From NCBI GenBank assembly GCA_023421115.1, contig JAEZUI010000107.1, positions 1-64,000 of the forward strand: a DNA stretch of 64,000 nucleotides. The letters run 5' to 3'. This DNA is from Bacillota bacterium. Its GTDB lineage: Bacteria > Bacillota > Clostridia > Acetivibrionales > Acetivibrionaceae. The position numbers were made by a program, and so were the translations under genes. Position 1 is the stretch's first letter, and each line of letters begins with the position of its first letter. Positions 16,507 through 25,463 of the stretch are shown piece after piece. The notes beneath the pieces were generated by a model that had not been told where the DNA came from, ran no database searches, and worked only from the letters and a program-made list of their open reading frames with translations.

Positions 16507-18360
16507 CTACCAATATAAGTAGCCTTCGATATAATCGCCTTGAGCTTTTGCTCCATTACAAAAATAAAAGGCATTTTTGCTTTCATCATATCTAACTTCA
16601 GTATTGCCTAGAGGTCTCCCTAAAAGAGTCTCGATCTTTTCATTGATATCTGCTCCTAAACTACTCATATAAACATCATTTTTTCTGTTAACCTGTATAC
16701 CTATCCAAAAAGCTTCACCAGCACTAAAGATAATCTCTTTCATACCATCATCATTTAGGTCAACTTCTTTTACTTCATTATAGCAAGAAGTCAATGCTTC
16801 CGGCATACCATTGCCATTTATTTTATAGTAACTAATTTGCATTAATGTTTGGTCATTAATTTTTTCCATAATACAACTAACTGTAAAACCCTTTTCTGAA
16901 CCTAGTACATTTTCAAATTGCGAAAATGCTATTGAATCAATATAGTGTTTTCTTTCACTTTTGAAAGAATCCAGGCAGTATAGTATATTATTTTTTATGT
17001 ATCCCAAATAAAAATTGTCATCACTATATTTATAAGCTAGAACCTTGTAATCATCAATTGTTTTTTCTTTTATAACTTCTTTTATCATTGATACTTCTTT
17101 TTTAGTTGATGCAAATCTAGCCTCTGGATTAAAAGATACAAAACTATCATCCACCTTAATATATTTCAATTTAAGCTTTTGACCCTCTAGAGCTCCAATA
17201 ATATTCGTGCTATTTTCCATATTTGTATTTATATCTTTAAAAGTTACTAGGTGATTAGTTAGGTTCATATTGTCTTTCGATGTTTTTCCAATACTTTCAG
17301 AATTACTTGCTATTAAAGCACTTGCTGTTATTATTAGTAATATAGCAATAGCAGCAGCAATAATTCCCTTTTTACCCTTTTTCCTACTCAATATATTTGA
17401 TAAGCGCATTTTTATTGTCTTATACTCACCACTAAAGTAAGTTGAAAAAATTATTTTTTGACCATTACGAGCTTTTATTGAAGAAAGTATTATTTCACTA
17501 TAGGTTTGTCTAAATGAGGGATCTTTATTTTCAATCAAAGTTTCATCGCAATAAATTTCTATCGCTACATTAGCATAATATTTCATAAGTAGAACAATAG
17601 GATTAAACCAGTGAATGGCCTGTACAAGAAATAAAACAGCTTTATACAATGTGTCATGATGCTTATGGTGAATAAGCTCGTGCTTTAAAATAAACTCAAT
17701 ATCCCTTTGACTATATTCTTCATGGGGAAGCCAAATTATAGGCTTTGTGAAACCGATTATCATAGGTACATTTATCTGTTTGCTTACCATGACACGAATA
17801 GACTTTTTAATCTGTAACTCTCTTTTAAGAAGCTCTATCATATCTAAAACATATATGCTTTTTACTGGAGTACCCCAACGAAAAATAGATTTTTTTTGGA
17901 GAAAGTAACCGATTAAATTATAAATGATAAAGGTAATACAACCACCGAGCCATAGTATAAGAACAATTTGTATCGGAGAAACATCCTTAATTTGGAAATG
18001 CTTTTTTGCAGTCTTATTTGAAGGAGAATTTTTAGATAGCACAGTTGACTCGTTGTTTGAATGGTTTGTATTTGTAATATTCTGCTGTGTAATTACGTCA
18101 GTTTTATTTGCTCCGGATTTATTCTCTACCATTGTTCTTATTGGTTGTGAAACGGTCGTAGATAAAGGTACATAAAAAATTGCTTGAGGTATTGACAAAG
18201 TAAACGGAACAAGAAGTCTAATAGCTACAACAAACCAAATAATATAGCACCATTTTGCAGAATATCTCTTAAACAGTATAGGGTGCGTAATTGATAATAG
18301 CAGTATCATAACAGATGTTGTGACAGATACTTGAAGTATGCTCTGAAATAATTCCATCAT
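16507..18360 (-). CDS. BlaR1/MecR1-family membrane sensor peptidase (M56)
   Basis: 617 residues. Three or four N-terminal membrane helices (first at about 10-28 and 38-56) flank a zinc metalloprotease loop with HELIHH at 227-232. A further helix lies at about 343-361, followed by an extracellular domain of about 255 residues. BlaR1-type proteins sense a ligand outside and cleave or trigger loss of the partner repressor. The usual penicillin-binding sensor domain is not recognisable; the end has DLNDDGMKEIIFSAGEAFW, which resembles FG-GAP/VCBS-like repeats. The ligand may therefore not be a beta-lactam. Its ATG overlaps the stop of the BlaI-type gene by 4 bases, so the two are translationally coupled. 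Confidence 0.85.
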   Translation of the reverse strand: MMELFQSILQVSVTTSVMILLLSITHPILFKRYSAKWCYIIWFVVAIRLLVPFTLSIPQAIFYVPLSTTVSQPIRTMVENKSGANKTDVITQQNITNTNHSNNESTVLSKNSPSNKTAKKHFQIKDVSPIQIVLILWLGGCITFIIYNLIGYFLQKKSIFRWGTPVKSIYVLDMIELLKRELQIKKSIRVMVSKQINVPMIIGFTKPIIWLPHEEYSQRDIEFILKHELIHHKHHDTLYKAVLFLVQAIHWFNPIVLLMKYYANVAIEIYCDETLIENKDPSFRQTYSEIILSSIKARNGQKIIFSTYFSGEYKTIKMRLSNILSRKKGKKGIIAAAIAILLIITASALIASNSESIGKTSKDNMNLTNHLVTFKDINTNMENSTNIIGALEGQKLKLKYIKVDDSFVSFNPEARFASTKKEVSMIKEVIKEKTIDDYKVLAYKYSDDNFYLGYIKNNILYCLDSFKSERKHYIDSIAFSQFENVLGSEKGFTVSCIMEKINDQTLMQISYYKINGNGMPEALTSCYNEVKEVDLNDDGMKEIIFSAGEAFWIGIQVNRKNDVYMSSLGADINEKIETLLGRPLGNTEVRYDESKNAFYFCNGAKAQGDYIEGYLYW

Positions 18361-18743
18361 TTCCGCTCCTCCTTCTGTTCATTCAAAAATGCCTGCAATT
18401 CATTAAGTTGTTCTTCACTTATTTTATCATTCATGCAAAAAGATGCAACGAAGGTTTTGAGTGAATTACCATAGAGTTTTTTAACTATAGATCGGCTTTC
18501 ACTATTTTTATAGTCCTGTTCTTTTATTAAAGGTGAGTATAGATTCATATTTCCTTGCTTTTTGATGGATACAAAACCTTTATCACACAAACGAGATAGT
18601 AAGGTCAAAACTGTAGTCGTTGCAATTTCTTTTTTCTTTTGTATCTGCTGTTCTATGTAAGCTCTCGATACGGGCTCCGTAACTTCCCACAATATAAGCA
18701 TAATATCTAATTCTGAATCCGGTAATCGTTTCATTTTTTCCAT
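18357..18743 (-). CDS. BlaI/MecI/CopY-family transcriptional repressor
   Basis: 128 residues with the family's winged helix at the N terminus (LPDSELDIMLILWEVTEPVS, then TTTVLTLLSRLCDKGFVSIK) and a C-terminal dimerisation helix pair. It should repress its own operon with the M56 sensor. Two matching operator dyads lie directly upstream (18757-18768 and 18789-18800). The target could be a cell-wall stress response, but no beta-lactamase or PBP gene is next to it. Confidence 0.9.
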   Translation of the reverse strand: MEKMKRLPDSELDIMLILWEVTEPVSRAYIEQQIQKKKEIATTTVLTLLSRLCDKGFVSIKKQGNMNLYSPLIKEQDYKNSESRSIVKKLYGNSLKTFVASFCMNDKISEEQLNELQAFLNEQKEERK

Positions 18744-18756
18744 TTCATCACCACTT

Positions 18757-18768
18757 CTACATTTGTAG
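18757..18768 (-). promoter_or_regulatory. BlaI-type operator 1
   Basis: Perfect dyad CTACATTTGTAG, containing the TACA/TGTA half-sites of BlaI/MecI operators. It lies 14 bases before the repressor start codon. Confidence 0.7.
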
Positions 18769-18788
18769 TATTCTATATTAATATGCTA

Positions 18789-18800
18789 CTACAAACGTAG
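18789..18800 (-). promoter_or_regulatory. BlaI-type operator 2 within the promoter
   Basis: Dyad CTACAAACGTAG, one mismatch from perfect symmetry, 32 bases from operator 1. On the minus strand it falls in the spacer between a -35 TTGACT (18806-18811) and a -10 TAGCAT, so occupancy would block RNA polymerase. Confidence 0.6.
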
Positions 18801-18852
18801 AAGATAGTCAATACATTTGTTTGTTCGATGTCCTTAGGTGTTTATTTTGGGT

Positions 18853-21825
18853 TTATTTCCAGATTTTTAAGTGCTTTCGTTTTGAGCCGTAGAAGTTTAC
18901 TCGGCCAAATGTTTCAATGACTTCTTTGCCACTTTCACCTTTTAAGAATATTATGTCGCCGGGGCTGACGTGTTTGTTCCAGTGTTTTTTGAATATTAGG
19001 GCTTTTTCCTTAATGTTAAAGGCTTCGGGTAATGGTTGATAGAAAGAGAGTATTGGGTCGCTTTTATTTAAGCCGTACTTTATTATGTGAGTGAACTTTC
19101 CAATCAACTTTTCTGGGACATTTACTTCATATCTTTGAATCGCATACCGTTGATTTTCAATGGGTGCAAACATTTGGCTCAAGGAACTTGAAAATATTTG
19201 TGAAGCTTCTTCATATCCATCTAAATATACTCTTATCGTTCCATCTGAGCGGTTTGTGACTACAATATTTTCCTCTTTTATTTCCTTATTTATTATTTCA
19301 CATTCTATCATAGCATTCAAAAGGCATTTTGCCATGTCCAAAACACCTGTTTCTGCAGCAAGTTTTGTCAGATTGTCATTTCCGTATTTCCATAATTGGT
19401 TTATACTTTTATATGACCTAAATGACATAAATCCTGCGGCGCCAAAAATTGCTAATGCGGCAGGTACTGAAAAGGCTGTAACAACCGATGCCGTAGCTAC
19501 TGAAAGTAATGATACTGCTGCGTTGCCTGCACACTTTTTCAGCTTATTTGCCACAATCCTTGTCTCATTGCCAAGAACACTGCCAGCCTTCATTTTGAAA
19601 GGTTTTGTCAAATTAATTTCACAACATGCAAGCTCAATATTTTCAAAAGTCTCCCCTACTCTCCACATATTATATATGTAGTCTCTTTTACAAGACATCT
19701 CCAACATCTTTTGGTTTATTACCTTCATATCTTCTAGAGTAAGTGCTTTATTCTGTCTTTCAAGGGATGGCTCAAGGTGGTCTATGCCCTTTTGTATTTG
19801 ACCGTCATCGCATATTCCATAGTATTGCTCATGCTTTCTGAAAAGCCTTTCAAGGTCATTATATCCTTTCTCAAGTCCAGGAGCTACACATATTACATCC
19901 CAGTTATTTGCAACCTTATTCGGATCCTTGAGACTTTTTCTAAGACTTCTTCCTTTTAGCTGGTTTACAGATGCATAAGTGGTTACTACAGTTAAATCAA
20001 CAAGAGTGTTTAGGTTGAGACTGTCCCACCCCTCACTTAAGAGTCCTCTAGTACCGATAATGCACTTTGTGATACCTTGTTCAAAGAGAAATGTAGTCAT
20101 CATGACTGAAATTCTAGATCCCCAATCGGATCCTGAGCCTATAACAGAAACAAATCCGTCAAACTCATCTTGTGACAATTCAAGATTAATTTTGAGGTTA
20201 TTTTCCCTAGCCCATTTTAGACCTTCTGTAACAAATTTTTCGGCCAGATCGTCATCTAAAACAAGCCTTTTTGCAGTTATCATAACGGGATCAAGAATAT
20301 CGGTATCTCTGTCTGATACTAGAGCCTTCATTACCGCAATTGCACCTCCACATTCCTCATCCATTAAGGATGTCTTTTTAATTGAAAGTGCATTGGAAAT
20401 TTCGAAGTCAGTTATTATAGCTGTTCTGATTTTGTCTCCCATACATTTATGTTCTGATTTCAGTATTTCCTTAACAGCCTCTATTTTGCTTCTGCTATAT
20501 GCAAGAATTCTGTCTAATGGAGAGCTGTTGTTTCTTATTCCTCTTTCCGTAAGTATATATCCGAGGCTTTTTAGTGCCTCACGTATGCTATCATATAGTT
20601 CTATGTCTTCTTCCCTATTACTGAGTTTAAGTAAATTCAAGGAATAATCTTCAATAAGTATAATCCAGTCATTAAAGTCCAATTGTTCGTACATATCTTC
20701 AGTTATTGTTATATCCCATGGTATTTTACAATTGTTTTTCAAAAGAAATTTCACGCCAGCAACGGCAAATCCCGGTCTTGAGTTGATAAATTTTGTCCAG
20801 TCCTGTGTTTCTCCTGAAATCAGTTCTCTTTTTATAATTCTGTCATAAATCCAATAGTAAAAATCGTTATTGCTTGTGTTAAATATTTCAGTTAATTTTT
20901 TGAATTTCATATGACAGTTTTTTATATATTCCAACTCAGCCTTTTCAGGCATACAAAAGTACACCAGATCCTGATAAGGTGAAAGCAAGCCTTCTTTTAC
21001 AACTGCAGGAAGGGGTATATAATAATCTATTTCACCCAGCAGAGCGGTATAGCATTCTAGTTTATCCTTATCCTCATCAATAGGGGGAGTTGCTGTCAGA
21101 CCTATAACACAGGAGGCTTTCAATATATGAATGATTTCTTTCATTACTAGAGCCCAATAGTTCTGAAGATGGTGGCATTCATCAAAAATAACGGTACTTA
21201 TGCCTTTTTCCTTTAACCGTTCTATAATTTTTAAAGTATTAGGATGAAGAATTTTATCAATACTATAATTAGGATCATTTAACATGCTTTTCCTAAGCTT
21301 TCTGTTGTATTTAGATATTTCTGTCTTATATGCTTCGGGATTAGTTTTTTTCATTGAATTAATTCGAAAAAGCGCTTCCTCATGGGCAATTCCCTGTGCA
21401 CTGCTTATTGAATCTGCCCAGATGTTTTCCGATATTCTCTCAAAGGAATCATCGTCACAGTCGGGAATACTCAACACTTGATATGTAAATATATTTATAA
21501 GTCCAATACTATTGGGGTCAGTATTTATAATGCTTTTTAGCTCAGTGTCCTCATCGGCAATAAACAAATTGAATTTATCCATCCACTGTCCCTGAATTGC
21601 TGTATTAGGGCATACTACTAGCATGGGCTTTCCTACTCTTATACCCATCTCAATTCCCATTATGGTTTTACCTGAACCGGGAGGAGACACAACATGAAAT
21701 TTAAAGGATTTGTTTTGGTGCTTTTTAAACACATTATCAAACTTATCAAAAACTATATTCTGATGTTTTCGATATTCCAATTGGAATTTAAAGCTTTTTA
21801 TAGGGCTTTCGTTTAAATTACTCAT
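18853..21825 (-). CDS. SF2 DEAD/DEAH-type helicase with a C-terminal hydrophobic segment
   Basis: 990 residues. The motor motifs are clear: Walker A PGSGKT (49-54), DECHH (215-219), TATPP (244-248), a motif V-like GLLSEGWD (594-601) and motif VI QLKGRSLR (622-629). Between motifs I and II about 160 residues are inserted, and between the two RecA domains about 300 more. A hydrophobic stretch at about 767-803 (SLLSVATASVVTAFSVPAAL and the following residues) could form a membrane hairpin, unusual for a helicase. The last 180 residues have no domain I recognise. A 178-residue protein is encoded just upstream with an 8-base overlap, so the two are coupled. The architecture recalls helicases of restriction and anti-phage systems, but no known system is matched. 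Confidence 0.75.
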   Translation of the reverse strand: MSNLNESPIKSFKFQLEYRKHQNIVFDKFDNVFKKHQNKSFKFHVVSPPGSGKTIMGIEMGIRVGKPMLVVCPNTAIQGQWMDKFNLFIADEDTELKSIINTDPNSIGLINIFTYQVLSIPDCDDDSFERISENIWADSISSAQGIAHEEALFRINSMKKTNPEAYKTEISKYNRKLRKSMLNDPNYSIDKILHPNTLKIIERLKEKGISTVIFDECHHLQNYWALVMKEIIHILKASCVIGLTATPPIDEDKDKLECYTALLGEIDYYIPLPAVVKEGLLSPYQDLVYFCMPEKAELEYIKNCHMKFKKLTEIFNTSNNDFYYWIYDRIIKRELISGETQDWTKFINSRPGFAVAGVKFLLKNNCKIPWDITITEDMYEQLDFNDWIILIEDYSLNLLKLSNREEDIELYDSIREALKSLGYILTERGIRNNSSPLDRILAYSRSKIEAVKEILKSEHKCMGDKIRTAIITDFEISNALSIKKTSLMDEECGGAIAVMKALVSDRDTDILDPVMITAKRLVLDDDLAEKFVTEGLKWARENNLKINLELSQDEFDGFVSVIGSGSDWGSRISVMMTTFLFEQGITKCIIGTRGLLSEGWDSLNLNTLVDLTVVTTYASVNQLKGRSLRKSLKDPNKVANNWDVICVAPGLEKGYNDLERLFRKHEQYYGICDDGQIQKGIDHLEPSLERQNKALTLEDMKVINQKMLEMSCKRDYIYNMWRVGETFENIELACCEINLTKPFKMKAGSVLGNETRIVANKLKKCAGNAAVSLLSVATASVVTAFSVPAALAIFGAAGFMSFRSYKSINQLWKYGNDNLTKLAAETGVLDMAKCLLNAMIECEIINKEIKEENIVVTNRSDGTIRVYLDGYEEASQIFSSSLSQMFAPIENQRYAIQRYEVNVPEKLIGKFTHIIKYGLNKSDPILSFYQPLPEAFNIKEKALIFKKHWNKHVSPGDIIFLKGESGKEVIETFGRVNFYGSKRKHLKIWK

Positions 21826-22354
21826 AATTTTTCTCTCTATAATCTTTTATTATGGATTGCTTAATTACATTTTTAAGTGCTTCGGCCTCGTTTATCAAGT
21901 CATCACATCGCTCTTGCGAAGCTGAATCTTCGGATTTCATGTAAAACTGATTATTAAGAGTTTTGATTAGTTCTTGTATTTTTAGCATTTTATCTTTTGT
22001 AATGTTAATGTAATCACCAACCATTTTATCGGTACTGTCTATTTTCTTCATTGCTACTAAAGAGTCTGCAATATTAAAATACAAAATTATAAGTTCTATT
22101 ATTTTTTTAGCAAGCATCTCTTGTACTGGGGTGCAGGTTTCTTCCGTCTGACACTTTTCTGCAACATGTTTTTTTATGTCCATTAGTTCTAGTAACTCCC
22201 GACCAAAGTCTATACGACAGCGTGTATAGATGTTTTCAAATAGTTTATTGCATTTTTGGTTAATTGCATCAATTGTGCTTTTTGGTTTGGGGTTAGGGTT
22301 TTTGTTATTGAGTCTTGCTAATGTTTGGCTAATTTTTTTGAATAATCCGGGCAT
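21818..22354 (-). CDS. Small helical protein coupled to the helicase
   Basis: 178 residues, not recognised. The sequence is mostly helical with likely coiled-coil stretches (for example KSTIDAINQKCNKLFENIY and DDLINEAEALKNVIKQSII). There is no membrane segment or catalytic motif visible. Residues about 15-30 are rich in Asn, Pro and Lys. It is the first gene of a two-gene unit with the helicase, whose start overlaps this stop by 8 bases, which suggests a regulatory or structural subunit of that helicase. Confidence 0.6.
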   Translation of the reverse strand: MPGLFKKISQTLARLNNKNPNPKPKSTIDAINQKCNKLFENIYTRCRIDFGRELLELMDIKKHVAEKCQTEETCTPVQEMLAKKIIELIILYFNIADSLVAMKKIDSTDKMVGDYINITKDKMLKIQELIKTLNNQFYMKSEDSASQERCDDLINEAEALKNVIKQSIIKDYREKNYE

Positions 22355-22653
22355 TTTTGTTGCTCCTTATAATTTTCTAGGTATACAGTTCTTCTCTATA
22401 AGTTTGTTTATTTAGCACTCTTTAATTCTGAAAGTTATATAGCAAACGTTATAAAACAATTTTTAGGAAGATATTGTTTTCTGTTTACCGCAGTGGATTT
22501 AATACTTCGATTCCAGCTTACGCTCCGGTTTGTTGGTGTTGATATATATATTATATCAATATTAGGGTTATATAACAACGTGATCAAAGGGAGTTGGATT
22601 GAAACAAAATTTCATTTATGACGTCAAATCATAATATAGTTTTCTGGGATTAA
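22355..22653. other. Divergent intergenic region between helicase operon and serpin
   Basis: No gene found. It holds a palindrome at about 22539-22559 (TTGATATA/TATATCAA) and a GC-richer patch near 22498-22536. Promoters for both directions must lie here. Confidence 0.4.
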
Positions 22654-22682
22654 TTGAATTATTGTAAATATTCAGGTATATT
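22654..22682 (+). promoter_or_regulatory. Probable promoter of the serpin gene
   Basis: -35 TTGAAT (22654-22659) and -10 TATATT (22677-22682), 17 bases apart, 43 bases before the start codon. Confidence 0.5.
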
Positions 22683-22724
22683 CAATATTAAAAATATCAC
22701 TATTATCAAATGGAGGATAATATT

Positions 22725-23984
22725 ATGAAGTTCATTAAGCCAATAATAAGTATTACTTTACTTATAGCAATAACCTTAAATCTTACAGCTTGTTCTACTA
22801 GCGTGAAGGCGGATGATTTGACAAAGGGTGTAACTGCTAATAATGTAATCGGTAAACAAACCGATGAAAAATTTATAAACAATGGGGCAGATTTCTCAAT
22901 TGAGCTATTTAAAAAATCTTTAAACGGTAATAATAATAATAATAATCTTGTTTCACCGCTATCGGTATTAATAGCACTGTCGATGACGGCAAACGGTGCC
23001 GATGGTGAAACACTTACACAAATGGAAAAGGTTCTTGGTAAGGATATATCTCTCGATGAACTCAATGAGTATTTGTACACTTACATTAAAAGTTTGCCTA
23101 GCGAGGATAAATCGAAGCTTAATATTGCTAACTCGATATGGTTCCGTGATTATAAAGACAGTTTTATAGTCGAAAAAGATTTTTTACAGAAAAATTGCGA
23201 TTATTACAGTTCATCTGTATATAAATCTCCCTTTGATGATGGAACAGTCAAAGATATTAATAACTGGGTCAGAATAAATACCGATAATATGATTGACAGT
23301 ATTTTAGACGGCATAGAGGATGATAATGTTATGTTTTTAATAAATGCCGTTGCATTTGATGCTCGATGGGATGAGGTTTATATGAAGGAAGATATAATCA
23401 AGGGTAATTTTAATTCTATTGACGGTAGTGTTAAGAATGCTGACTTTATGCATTCGAGTGAATTAAAATATATTACAGATAGAAGAGCAACAGGTTTTAT
23501 AAAACCGTACATAAATAACAAATATAGCTTTGTGGCATTGCTGCCAAATGAGGATATAAATATAAAAGACTACGTAGATACTCTTACTGGAAAAAGCTTT
23601 TTGGATATTATCAAATCTCCAGAGTATACACATGTAAATGCCTATATTCCTAAATTCAGTTATGATTACTCCATTAAGCTTAATGATGCCCTAAAAACTC
23701 TTGGTATGCCTAATGCTTTTTCTTCGGAAGAAGCGGAATTCGGAAGGCTCGGCAAATCAGCTGACGGTAGCATTTACATCAACGAAGTATTACATAAAAC
23801 ATTTATCTCTGTGGATGAATTAGGTACAAAAGCCGGTGCTGTCACGAAAGTTGAAATGAACTGGAAATCAGCAGATATGCCAACTGTGATGACTGTTAAA
23901 CTTGATCGTCCCTTTGTGTACGCAATTATTGATAACTCAACAAATTTGCCGGTATTTATTGGTACTGTTATGAGTATAGAGTAG
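22725..23984 (+). CDS. Lipoprotein serpin (serine protease inhibitor)
   Basis: 419 residues. A lipoprotein signal with lipobox LTAC precedes a complete serpin fold: FSIELFKKSLN, NLVSPLSVLIALSMTANGA, LNIANSIWFRD, NAVAFDARW, the breach/hinge region FISVDELGTKAGAVTKVEM and the final strands DRPFVYAIIDNSTNLPVFIG. Counting from the hinge, P1-P1' falls at Lys-Ser, which suggests inhibition of trypsin- or subtilisin-like proteases. The ATG at 22725 has GGAGG 8 bases upstream and is preferred over the ORF opening at 22710. Cellulolytic clostridia are known to carry serpins on cellulosomes; this one has no dockerin and is anchored by lipid. It is one of few plus-strand genes here. A run of AAT codons encodes an Asn stretch near residue 72. 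Confidence 0.92.
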   Translation: MKFIKPIISITLLIAITLNLTACSTSVKADDLTKGVTANNVIGKQTDEKFINNGADFSIELFKKSLNGNNNNNNLVSPLSVLIALSMTANGADGETLTQMEKVLGKDISLDELNEYLYTYIKSLPSEDKSKLNIANSIWFRDYKDSFIVEKDFLQKNCDYYSSSVYKSPFDDGTVKDINNWVRINTDNMIDSILDGIEDDNVMFLINAVAFDARWDEVYMKEDIIKGNFNSIDGSVKNADFMHSSELKYITDRRATGFIKPYINNKYSFVALLPNEDINIKDYVDTLTGKSFLDIIKSPEYTHVNAYIPKFSYDYSIKLNDALKTLGMPNAFSSEEAEFGRLGKSADGSIYINEVLHKTFISVDELGTKAGAVTKVEMNWKSADMPTVMTVKLDRPFVYAIIDNSTNLPVFIGTVMSIE

Positions 23985-24030
23985 GGTTTAAAAACTCATA
24001 TTATTATACATAATTAGATTGTGAAATCCC

Positions 24031-24050
24031 TTGAAGATAAAAATCTTCAA
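24031..24050 (+). terminator. Hairpin after the serpin gene
   Basis: Stem TTGAAGAT/ATCTTCAA with an AAAA loop, 46 bases after the stop. The T tract is weak, so confidence is low. Confidence 0.35.
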
Positions 24051-24071
24051 CTTCTCTCCTTAAAATTCCCA

Positions 24072-24111
24072 ATTTCTATCATATTGCTTACCTCAACAAT
24101 ATGATAGAAAT
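24072..24111. terminator. Long hairpin between convergent genes
   Basis: Perfect 15-bp stem ATTTCTATCATATTG/CAATATGATAGAAAT with a 10-base loop between the convergent serpin and AlbA_2 genes. No T run follows on either strand. It is probably a barrier to read-through or an mRNA 3' stabiliser. Confidence 0.45.
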
Positions 24112-24302
24112 CATTTACTTAATATAGTGGTTTGGTAAAACACTTAGTTTTCTGGAATCTCAATATTTACATTTGTATTCTTATATATAAAGACTTCTAA
24201 TTTGTTTGATTAACAAGAGACAATATAATTTATTGTTACGACATTATACTAGATAAATCATTCGGACGATTTTGCTAAGAATCCCCTTAAAAAAACCATC
24301 AA

Positions 24303-25442
24303 TTAGTCTTTCGGTACAGGTGGGAGTAAGACTTTGAATAGGTTTTGAGAACCTATGTTGACAAACTTAACTTTTCCAATATCCCTAAACGCTGTTTTAA
24401 TTCTGGTCATGCCCATACCAGATTTCATAAAACGTTTTTTGGGATCAAGAGTCAGAAGCCTTTGGTAGAGCCAGGAATTTCTTCTGTTCGGATTGTTTTC
24501 TTTTATGAATTTGTAGACGCTGTTTTCTGCAATCAGGGCCCCGGGATTACTTATCTCTATATTCTTGTCGGTAATTGATATTGTAATTCCTCTAGAGATA
24601 TCCAAATAATCACGATGTACAAGAGCATTGGCAATTACCTCTTCTAAGGCTTCGAAGGGATACTTCTCATTGTTTATAACGTTCTTGAGATAGTCAAAGA
24701 CTGCATCTAGCATAGTAAGTATGCTTCCATAAAACATTTTTACTTCTTTCTTATTTGTTACTTTTACATAGACATGAGGCAAATAAATTGATGGGTTCTT
24801 TCCAAACAGCAAAAGACCGCCGATTGTGGGATGGTATACCTCTCCTTCAACCGTCTGTCCAACTATACCTAAGGCTTCAAGGATAATTTCACTTGGGTTG
24901 TCACTTACAACATTTAGGGTCTTGAAATAATTGCGCAAGAGGTTATTATCAAGCTCATTCATAGGAACATTCTTTAAAATAACTGTCTCATAAGTCATAA
25001 GGCCGTATTCCTGAAAAATATTTGCCAATTCACTTCTTCTGGCAAAGTCAGTGGTAGAGCCCCGCCTTACGTAAAACGCCCCATTTTGTATCATCTGGTG
25101 GGGCTTGTGATGACTCTTAAAAACCGTCAGAACGGCTAGCGTCTTTCCCTCATATTCTATAAAGTCCAATGATAATGGTATAGGCGGATCGCAACGGTTA
25201 TATATGGTTTGTTGAACCTGTTCTTCCTTGTAAGCGGGCGGAGTTATTCCAAGTATATTCTTAGTCTTATCCTCCACCCCAAAAACTATATAACCTCTTC
25301 CACCTCTTGAGTTTGCCATTGCTATAACATCTTTAGTCAGTTCCTTCTTTTCGCTTTCTGTGGATAAATGCAGTGTTGCCTTAAAGTCAAGCTTCGGACC
25401 CTCTTCCCTCCTCAGCAGACGTTCCAGTTTATATTTATCCAA
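24303..25442 (-). CDS. AlbA_2/Schlafen-type regulator with HATPase_c_4 domain
   Basis: 379 residues. An N-terminal AlbA_2 domain (start about 10-125, with EGPKLDFKATLHLS and MANSRGGRGYIVFGVED) is followed by a linker and a GHKL-like domain (LEEVIANALVHRDYLD, then ITDKNIEISNPG). The C terminus has a short winged-helix-like part. Such proteins are annotated as ATP-binding regulators, but few have been tested. The ATG lies 21 bases after the hisIE stop on the same strand, so it is probably transcribed at the end of the histidine operon. A role in that pathway is not shown by the sequence; it may simply have joined the operon. Confidence 0.8.
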   Translation of the reverse strand: MDKYKLERLLRREEGPKLDFKATLHLSTESEKKELTKDVIAMANSRGGRGYIVFGVEDKTKNILGITPPAYKEEQVQQTIYNRCDPPIPLSLDFIEYEGKTLAVLTVFKSHHKPHQMIQNGAFYVRRGSTTDFARRSELANIFQEYGLMTYETVILKNVPMNELDNNLLRNYFKTLNVVSDNPSEIILEALGIVGQTVEGEVYHPTIGGLLLFGKNPSIYLPHVYVKVTNKKEVKMFYGSILTMLDAVFDYLKNVINNEKYPFEALEEVIANALVHRDYLDISRGITISITDKNIEISNPGALIAENSVYKFIKENNPNRRNSWLYQRLLTLDPKKRFMKSGMGMTRIKTAFRDIGKVKFVNIGSQNLFKVLLPPVPKD

Positions 25443-25463
25443 GATTACACCTCCAAAGAATGT

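Noticed and set aside
19979..20647. 222-codon plus-strand ORF inside the helicase gene
   Set aside because: Antisense shadow; the minus frame has all helicase motifs.
22929..22946. AAT trinucleotide run as a phase-variable repeat
   Set aside because: It lies in frame inside the serpin gene and any unit change keeps the frame; it only alters an Asn stretch.
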